From contig CANHZI010000011.1 of the NCBI GenBank assembly GCA_947464955.1, forward strand, positions 1 through 46,524: DNA of 46,524 bases, read 5' to 3'. Of the stretch, positions 40,217 through 46,524 are shown in pieces. The number at the start of each line of letters is the position of its first letter. Positions within the stretch are counted from its first letter, which is position 1. Position numbers and translations under genes: made by a program. The stretch is from Oxalobacteraceae bacterium. Its GTDB lineage: Bacteria > Pseudomonadota > Gammaproteobacteria > Burkholderiales > Burkholderiaceae_D. Under the pieces are notes generated by a model. It did not search any database and had not been told where the DNA came from. It saw nothing but the letters and a program-made list of their open reading frames with translations.

Positions 40217-42124
40217 ATGATTTCAATTCGCTTGCCCGATGGTTCGCAACGACAATTTGAGTCCGCTGTCACAGTGGCGCAAGTCGCCGCCAGTATCGGC
40301 ACGGGCCTAGCAAAAGCTGCCTTGGCTGGTAAGGTCAATGGCAAGTTGGTCGACACCTCACATCTGATTGAAGCAGATGCTGATTTGGCGATTGTGACTG
40401 ATAAAGATGCGGATGGCTTAGAGGTAATTCGTCACTCTACAGCTCATTTGCTGGCTTATGCCGTAAAAGAATTGTTCCCTGATGCACAAGTGACAATTGG
40501 TCCTGTGATTGAAAATGGCTTTTACTATGACTTCTCATACAAGCGTCCATTTACACCAGACGACTTAGTTGCCATCGAAAAGAAAATGGCGGAGTTGGCG
40601 AAGAAAGATGAACAGGTTGTGCGCAAGGTCGTACCTCGTGATGAAGCTGTGGCTTACTTTAAGTCTATTGGTGAAAACTATAAAGCTGAGATCATTGAGT
40701 CTATCCCAGCTGATCAAGACGTTTCCCTCTACACAGAAGGTAACTTTACTGATCTGTGCCGCGGCCCACACGTTCCTTCAACAGGAAAATTGAAAGTATT
40801 TAAGTTAATGAAGTTGGCGGGCGCGTACTGGCGCGGTGATTCCAAAAACGAAATGCTGCAACGTGTATACGGCACAGCGTTCGCGAAGAAGGAAGATCAA
40901 GAGCAGTACTTGCATATGTTGGAAGAAGCGGAGAAGCGCGACCACCGTAAGCTAGGTAAGGCTTTGGATTTGTTCCACTTCCAAGATGAGGCACCAGGTC
41001 TCATTTTCTGGCATCCAAAGGGCTGGACTGTTTGGCAGCAAGTTGAGCAATACATGCGTAAAGTCTATCAAGATTGCGGCTATCAAGAAGTAAAGGCGCC
41101 ACAAATTTTGGATCGTACCTTGTGGGAAAAAACAGGCCATTGGGAGAACTATCGCGAGAATATGTTCAGCACCGAGTCTGAGAACCGTAATTACGCATTG
41201 AAGCCAATGAACTGCCCAGGTCACGTGCAGATCTTTAATTCGAATATGCGTAGCTATCGCGAATTGCCGTTACGTTACGGTGAATTCGGTCAATGTCATC
41301 GCAACGAACCTTCTGGTGCTTTGCACGGCATCATGCGCGTACGCGGCTTTACGCAAGATGACGGCCATATTTTCTGTACCGAAGATCAGATTCAAGATGA
41401 AGTGATGGCTTTCCATCCGCAAGCGATGAAAGTTTACGATGACTTCGGTTTCGAAAATATCCAAATCAAGATCGCTTTGCGTCCAGATAACCGCATCGGT
41501 TCCGATGAAATTTGGGATAAGGCGGAAGATACTCTGCGTGCTGCTTTGCGTAATTGCGGCATGACTTGGGAAGAGTTGCCAGGTGAAGGCGCGTTCTATG
41601 GTCCAAAGATCGAATACCATCTGAAAGATAGCTTAGGTCGTCCATGGCAGGTAGGAACGATGCAGGTGGACTTCTCTATGCCGGGTCGTTTAAGTGCGGA
41701 ATACGTCTCTGACGATAATTCACGTAAAGTGCCAGTGATGTTGCACCGTGCGATTGTTGGTTCAATGGAAAGATTTATTGGTATCTTGATTGAAAATCAT
41801 GCTGGTGCTTTGCCAACTTGGTTAGCTCCAGTGCAAGTTGCCGTGCTCAATATCTCTGAATCTCAGGCCGAATATGCAAAAACTGTGGCTGAAAACCTGA
41901 AAAAACAAGGGTTTAGAGTGCATACAGATTTGCGTAATGAGAAGATTACCTATAAAATACGCGAACATTCCATGCAAAAGTTGCCTTATATCATCGTAGT
42001 CGGTGATAAAGAACGGGATGCAAACACAGTGGCTGTGCGTACGCGCGGTAATCTGGATCTGGGTGTAATGACTCAGGAAGCCTTCTTGGATCGCCTCAAA
42101 AACGACTTGGAAACCAAGGCTTAA
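40217..42124 (+). CDS. thrS: threonyl-tRNA synthetase
   Basis: TGS domain [66 protein letters not shown] before ATG 40217 (40205 is an alternative start). Confidence 0.96.
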   Translation: MISIRLPDGSQRQFESAVTVAQVAASIGTGLAKAALAGKVNGKLVDTSHLIEADADLAIVTDKDADGLEVIRHSTAHLLAYAVKELFPDAQVTIGPVIENGFYYDFSYKRPFTPDDLVAIEKKMAELAKKDEQVVRKVVPRDEAVAYFKSIGENYKAEIIESIPADQDVSLYTEGNFTDLCRGPHVPSTGKLKVFKLMKLAGAYWRGDSKNEMLQRVYGTAFAKKEDQEQYLHMLEEAEKRDHRKLGKALDLFHFQDEAPGLIFWHPKGWTVWQQVEQYMRKVYQDCGYQEVKAPQILDRTLWEKTGHWENYRENMFSTESENRNYALKPMNCPGHVQIFNSNMRSYRELPLRYGEFGQCHRNEPSGALHGIMRVRGFTQDDGHIFCTEDQIQDEVMAFHPQAMKVYDDFGFENIQIKIALRPDNRIGSDEIWDKAEDTLRAALRNCGMTWEELPGEGAFYGPKIEYHLKDSLGRPWQVGTMQVDFSMPGRLSAEYVSDDNSRKVPVMLHRAIVGSMERFIGILIENHAGALPTWLAPVQVAVLNISESQAEYAKTVAENLKKQGFRVHTDLRNEKITYKIREHSMQKLPYIIVVGDKERDANTVAVRTRGNLDLGVMTQEAFLDRLKNDLETKA

Positions 42125-42183
42125 CCAGCTTTTGCCCGTAGAAATGCACCGCTTGTTGATTTAATTTTTTGAAGGAAACTGCA

Positions 42184-42705
42184 ATAGCTACCGAAAAGTC
42201 ACATCGTATCAACGGTGAAATTACTGCGCCAGAAGTGCGCTTGTCAGGCGTTGATAACGAGCCGTTGGGCATCGTAAAACTGGGTGAAGCCTTTCGCTTA
42301 GCCGAAGAGGCCGAAGTGGATTTGGTGGAAATCGCGCCAACAGCGCAACCACCAGTTTGCCGATTGATGGATTACGGCAAGTTCAAATACCAAGAGCAGA
42401 AGAAGGCGCATGAAGCCAAGCTGAAGCAAAAGGTTATTTTGGTGAAGGAAGTTAAATTCCGTCCAGGTACTGATGACGGTGATTACAACATTAAGTTGCG
42501 TAATCTCGTGAAGTTCTTGGAAGACGGAGATAAAACCAAAATTACTTTGCGTTTCCGTGGTCGTGAGATGGCTCACCAAGAGATTGGTATGCGCATGTTG
42601 GAACGCTTGAAGGTCGATTTGGATCCGTACGGCCAAGTTGAGCAGTTTCCGAAGATGGAAGGACGCCAGATGGTTATGATCTTGGCGCCTAAGAAGAAAA
42701 AATAG
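42184..42705 (+). CDS. infC: translation initiation factor IF-3, predicted AUA start
   Basis: [30 protein letters not shown] then ATA at 42184; the track start TTG 42169 overlaps the SD. Confidence 0.9.
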   Translation: MATEKSHRINGEITAPEVRLSGVDNEPLGIVKLGEAFRLAEEAEVDLVEIAPTAQPPVCRLMDYGKFKYQEQKKAHEAKLKQKVILVKEVKFRPGTDDGDYNIKLRNLVKFLEDGDKTKITLRFRGREMAHQEIGMRMLERLKVDLDPYGQVEQFPKMEGRQMVMILAPKKKK

Positions 42706-42715
42706 TCGGTGAGCT

Positions 42716-42831
42716 CGTAAATCTAATCGTAGGGTGCATTACGTTGTTGTTTGTCCTCGCAATACTTCGGAATTGCTGCGGGAAACGCCGAGTACTGCAT
42801 CCCTAAAATTAGTTTTCTGAACCCACCTTGC
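42716..42831 (+). repeat. Intergenic palindromic repeat, copy D (between infC and rpmI)
   Basis: GTAAATCTAATCGTAGGGTGCA...CCTCGCAATAC-ttcg-GAATTGC...TACTGCATCCCTAAAATTAGTTTTC. Confidence 0.8.
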
Positions 42832-43020
42832 GGTCTTGAAATGATGAGACGCAAAAAAAGAATTTGTAGAAGTCAACATTTGTAAAAATCGCGATTTCGA
42901 CAAAGGGTATTGAACTCGATTTCAAGCCCAAGCTAAGTGAGAAGTAGGCATCCAAGAGTGACGTCATTGTCACCACCTACCATCATATAAAAAGGAGCTG
43001 TCGTAAAAGACAGAGATGTT

Positions 43021-43218
43021 ATGCCTAAAATGAAAACAAAGAGCTCTGCAAAGAAGCGCTTTCGTGTACGCCCAGGTGGAACAGTTAAGAGTGGTCACGC
43101 TTTCAAGCGCCATATCTTGACTAAGAAAACCACTAAGAACAAACGCCAATTGCGTGGCACCCGTAACATCAACGCGTCTGACGTAACATCAGTCATGCGC
43201 ATGATGCCAACAGCTTAA
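43021..43218 (+). CDS. rpmI: 50S ribosomal protein L35
   Basis: [36 protein letters not shown]. Confidence 0.97.
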   Translation: MPKMKTKSSAKKRFRVRPGGTVKSGHAFKRHILTKKTTKNKRQLRGTRNINASDVTSVMRMMPTA

Positions 43219-43246
43219 CCTCTACTCACTATTTTAAGGAGTTATT

Positions 43247-43606
43247 ATGCCTAGAGTAAAACGTGGGGTTACCGCTCGTGCCCGCCATAAGAAAGTTCTC
43301 GATTTAGCCAAAGGCTATCGTGGTCGTCGTAGTAAGGTATTCCGTATTGCTAAGCAAGCAGTTATGCGCGCTGGTCAATATGCATACCGTGATCGTCGTA
43401 ACAAAAAACGTGTATTCCGCGCATTGTGGATTACTCGTATCAATGCTGCATCCCGTCAACACGGTATGACTTACAGCGTGTTCATGAACGGCTTGAAAAA
43501 AGCGAACATCGAACTCGACCGTAAAGTGTTGGCCGATATGGCAGTGACTGACAAGCCAGCATTTGCTGCGATTGTTAATCAAGTAAAAGCGACTTTGGCT
43601 GCGTAA
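43247..43606 (+). CDS. rplT: 50S ribosomal protein L20
   Basis: [55 protein letters not shown]. Confidence 0.98.
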   Translation: MPRVKRGVTARARHKKVLDLAKGYRGRRSKVFRIAKQAVMRAGQYAYRDRRNKKRVFRALWITRINAASRQHGMTYSVFMNGLKKANIELDRKVLADMAVTDKPAFAAIVNQVKATLAA

Positions 43607-43652
43607 TCAGACATAGTCTGCAAATTCGCCATTCGCGAATCTGCATGATGAG

Positions 43653-43689
43653 CGGGGCAGAGGTTGATTCCACTGCCCCGTTTTTTTTG
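43653..43689 (+). terminator. Rho-independent terminator after rplT
   Basis: CGGGGCAG-N11-CTGCCCCGTTTTTTTT. Confidence 0.9.
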
Positions 43690-43811
43690 CTTGAGGATTT
43701 ACGCGAAAGTGAGTGTTCCTTTGTCCTCATAGAACCTCGATTTCGTGTAAGTCTTTATCAAATCCAATTTCAAGTTAACTTTTATCATCCACACTTTGTG
43801 GGAAATATCGC

Positions 43812-44828
43812 ATGAATCCCTTAGATCAAATTGTTGCTCAAGCGATTGCTGATTTTGCTGCTGCGCCTGACGCTGCGGCTTTAGAAAATGCAAAAGCGCT
43901 TTACCTCGGAAAGTCTGGCCAGATCACCGAACAAATGAAAGGCTTGGGTAAGCTGGCTCCTGAAGAACGCAAAGCGCAAGGTGCCGTGATTAACGTCGCC
44001 AAAGAGCAAATTGAAAATGCGTTGACAGCACGTCGTGATGCGCTCGCCAATGCACAAATGGAAGCTCGTTTAAATGCAGAAGCGATTGACGTGACTTTGC
44101 CTGGTCGCGGCCGCGGTATGGGTGGCATTCATCCTGTAATGCGTACTTGGCAGCGTATCGAAGAAATTTTCCGTTCTATCGGTTTTGACGTGGCCGATGG
44201 CCCAGAAATCGAAAATGATTGGACCAACTTCACTGCACTTAACTCGCCAGAAAATCATCCAGCACGTTCGATGCAAGATACCTTCTATGTGGAAGGTAAT
44301 GACACTTCTGGCAAGCCTTTGTTATTGCGTACTCATACCAGCCCGATGCAAGTGCGTTTTGCGCGCATGAATAAGCCACCAATTAAGGTCATCGCGCCTG
44401 GTCGTACTTATCGTGTCGACAGCGATGCAACGCATTCGCCAATGTTCCATCAAGTCGAAGGTTTGTGGATTGCCGAGAACATCAGTTTTGCTGATCTCAA
44501 AGGCGTATATTTGAATTTTGTGAAAGCATTTTTTGAAACAGACGATTTGCAAGTACGCTTCCGACCATCATATTTCCCTTTCACCGAGCCATCTGCCGAG
44601 ATTGATATTGCCTTCGGTAGTGGTCCATTAAAAGGACGTTGGTTAGAAGTGTCTGGCTCTGGTCAAGTGCATCCAACTGTAATTAAGAACATGGGATTAG
44701 ACCCAGAGAAATACATTGGATTTGCGTTTGGTTCTGGTTTAGAGCGTTTAACGATGCTGCGCTATGGCATTAGCGATTTGCGCCTGTTCTATGAAGGCGA
44801 TTTGCGATTCCTGAAGCAGTTTAACTAA
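43812..44828 (+). CDS. pheS: phenylalanyl-tRNA synthetase alpha subunit
   Basis: [61 protein letters not shown]. Confidence 0.97.
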   Translation: MNPLDQIVAQAIADFAAAPDAAALENAKALYLGKSGQITEQMKGLGKLAPEERKAQGAVINVAKEQIENALTARRDALANAQMEARLNAEAIDVTLPGRGRGMGGIHPVMRTWQRIEEIFRSIGFDVADGPEIENDWTNFTALNSPENHPARSMQDTFYVEGNDTSGKPLLLRTHTSPMQVRFARMNKPPIKVIAPGRTYRVDSDATHSPMFHQVEGLWIAENISFADLKGVYLNFVKAFFETDDLQVRFRPSYFPFTEPSAEIDIAFGSGPLKGRWLEVSGSGQVHPTVIKNMGLDPEKYIGFAFGSGLERLTMLRYGISDLRLFYEGDLRFLKQFN

Positions 44829-44838
44829 TGGAGACATC

Positions 44839-44948
44839 TATAAATCCAATTCTCGAGCGCATATTTTCGTTACAAAACCTCGCAATACCGACGTATTGCT
44901 CTGTTTTGTGCCTCAATCTGCATCTCGATAATCGAATTTCTAGAAGCT
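44839..44948 (+). repeat. Intergenic palindromic repeat, copy C (inside the pheS-pheT gap)
   Basis: TATAAATCCAATTCTCGAGCGCA...CCTCGCAATAC-cgac-GTATTGC...ATCTGCATCTCGATAATCGAATTTCTAG. Confidence 0.85.
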
Positions 44949-45028
44949 CCATATGGAATATTTGTTTCGTCAAAATTAGACTCAATTTTTTGTACTTTAA
45001 AGTACACCATCAACATCACGGTTGAATT

Positions 45029-46524
45029 ATGCAATTTTCTGAAAACTGGTTACGTACTATGGTCGATCCGAAGATGACTTCGGACGAGTTGTCTCATATG
45101 TTGACAATGGCAGGGCTTGAGGTGGAAGAGGTAGAACCTGTTGCTCCTCCATTTAGCAATGTGGTTGTCGCAGAGATCCGCGAGATCGCGAAACATCCAG
45201 ACGCAGATCGTTTGAATGTCTGCCAAGTAGATGTTGGTACTGGCACCTTGTTGAATATCGTCTGTGGCGCCCCCAACGTACGAGTAGGGATGAAAGTACC
45301 ATGTGCGATGGCAGGCGCTGTGTTGCCGCCAGGTGCAGACGGTAAACCGTTCTTGATTAAAGTCGGTAAACTGCGTGGTGTTGAATCGCAAGGCATGCTG
45401 TGTTCCGCACGTGAGTTGAAATTATCTGAAGATCATGGCGGTTTGATGGACTTGCCCGCAGATGCACCCGTTGGTCAAAACTTCCGTGATTATTATCAAC
45501 TCAACGACTTGAAATTCACGATTAAGCTGACGCCAAATAAGGCAGACTGCCTCTCTGTGCTAGGTGTGGCGCGTGAAGTTTCCGCTCTGACCGGTACACC
45601 ATTGAGTCTCCCTGAAGCGCACGTGGTGCCAGTGGCGTTGACTGAAAAATTGCCAGTCAAGATTAGTGCCCCTGATTTGTGTGGTCGCTTCGTCGGACGT
45701 GTGATCCGCGGTGTGAATGCGAAAGCGCCGACGCCAGATTGGATGAAGCAACGCCTAGAGCGCAGTGGTCAACGTTCGATTTCCGCATTGGTCGATATTT
45801 CTAACTACGTCATGTTGGAAATGGGCCGTCCAAGCCATGTATTTGATCTCGAAAAAATTCACGGTGGATTGGATGTACGTTGGGGTAAAAAAGGCGAAAG
45901 CTTGAAACTCTTAAACGGCAATACCATCGAAGTCGATGAGTGGGTTGGCGTGATCGCAGATCAAAAAGAAATTGAATCTTTAGCCGGCATCATGGGCGGT
46001 GATTCCACAGCCGTCACACTCGATACTGAAAACATTTATTTGGAATCAGCGTTCTGGTGGCCTCAGGCGATTCAAGGCCGCGCACGCAAATACAATTTCT
46101 CTACCGATGCAGCGCATCGCTATGAGCGTGGCGTGGACTTCGCCTCTGTGGTTGAACATGTTGAACGCATTACTGCGTTGATCGTGGAAATTTGTGGTGG
46201 CCCAGAGCACGTGAAGGTTGGTCCGATTGATGATCATATCGTGAACTTGCCGCAACGCTTACCGGTGAAAATGCGCACCGAGCGCGCCAATAAAGTGATT
46301 GGTGTGCCTTTCACTGATGCTCAGATCGCGGATATCTTTACCCGTCTTGGTTTGCAGTTCACGCAAGAACCAGGCTTGTTTTCTGTGACGCCACCATCCT
46401 ATCGTTTCGATATCGAAATCGAAGAAGATTTGATCGAAGAAGTGGTGCGCGTGTTTGGTTTTGAAAATATTCCTTCCTTGCCACCGGTTGCGCCAAACGC
46501 GATGTTGATCGCGCCAGAGAATAC
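45029..46524 (+). CDS. pheT: phenylalanyl-tRNA synthetase beta subunit, 3'-truncated by window edge
   Basis: [37 protein letters not shown] open to the window end; not in the ORF track because no stop is reached. Confidence 0.95.
   Translation, partial: MQFSENWLRTMVDPKMTSDELSHMLTMAGLEVEEVEPVAPPFSNVVVAEIREIAKHPDADRLNVCQVDVGTGTLLNIVCGAPNVRVGMKVPCAMAGAVLPPGADGKPFLIKVGKLRGVESQGMLCSARELKLSEDHGGLMDLPADAPVGQNFRDYYQLNDLKFTIKLTPNKADCLSVLGVAREVSALTGTPLSLPEAHVVPVALTEKLPVKISAPDLCGRFVGRVIRGVNAKAPTPDWMKQRLERSGQRSISALVDISNYVMLEMGRPSHVFDLEKIHGGLDVRWGKKGESLKLLNGNTIEVDEWVGVIADQKEIESLAGIMGGDSTAVTLDTENIYLESAFWWPQAIQGRARKYNFSTDAAHRYERGVDFASVVEHVERITALIVEICGGPEHVKVGPIDDHIVNLPQRLPVKMRTERANKVIGVPFTDAQIADIFTRLGLQFTQEPGLFSVTPPSYRFDIEIEEDLIEEVVRVFGFENIPSLPPVAPNAMLIAPEN

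Noticed and set aside
43768-43782. AAATCCAATTTC similarity to the repeat end upstream of pheS
   Set aside because: Only about 10 nt match, with no central GCAATAC hairpin or second arm; likely chance.
43690-43811. Search for a pheM-like Phe-rich leader peptide before pheS
   Set aside because: No short ORF with a Phe codon run was found in the leader, so attenuation of the enterobacterial type is not supported.
44828-45025. 65-aa plus-strand ORF between pheS and pheT
   Set aside because: It is simply translation through palindromic repeat copy C.
1-46524. Phage, transposon, integron, restriction-modification, toxin-antitoxin or defence systems
   Set aside because: No transposase, integrase, nuclease, methyltransferase or TA-like proteins among the recognisable ORFs.

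Overview
The window looks like a chromosomal segment from a betaproteobacterium (Burkholderiales/Oxalobacteraceae-like gene order; taxonomy is an inference). It is mostly housekeeping. In order: acs 3' end, pssA, leuA, rpsO, pnp, a quinone oxidoreductase, tpiA, secG, tRNA-Leu(GAG), the complete 14-gene nuoA-N operon, a DUF2818-like gene, a NUDIX gene, ETF-QO (-), an SDR, a GH5 cellulase with two CBM6-like modules (-), a PAS-LuxR regulator (-), scoAB, 3-hydroxybutyrate dehydrogenase (-), an alpha/beta hydrolase, a RidA-like gene, relA, a small secreted orphan, a CDF efflux pump (-), tRNA-Val, thrS, infC, rpmI, rplT, pheS and the 5' part of pheT (absent from the ORF track because it runs off the window). 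No phage, transposase, CRISPR or defence island was seen. The most interesting signals are non-coding: (1) a family of about 110-118 bp imperfect palindromic intergenic repeats, four copies within 7 kb, including one inside pheS-pheT and one between infC and rpmI; (2) a compact H-type pseudoknot candidate in the pnp leader; (3) a Leu-codon-rich (CTA) leader ORF upstream of leuA; (4) a multibranched structured element between tRNA-Val and thrS; (5) a tRNA-Val(GAC) with C instead of U at position 33; (6) an AUA start codon for infC. All structures were found by eye and no folding or database search was run.
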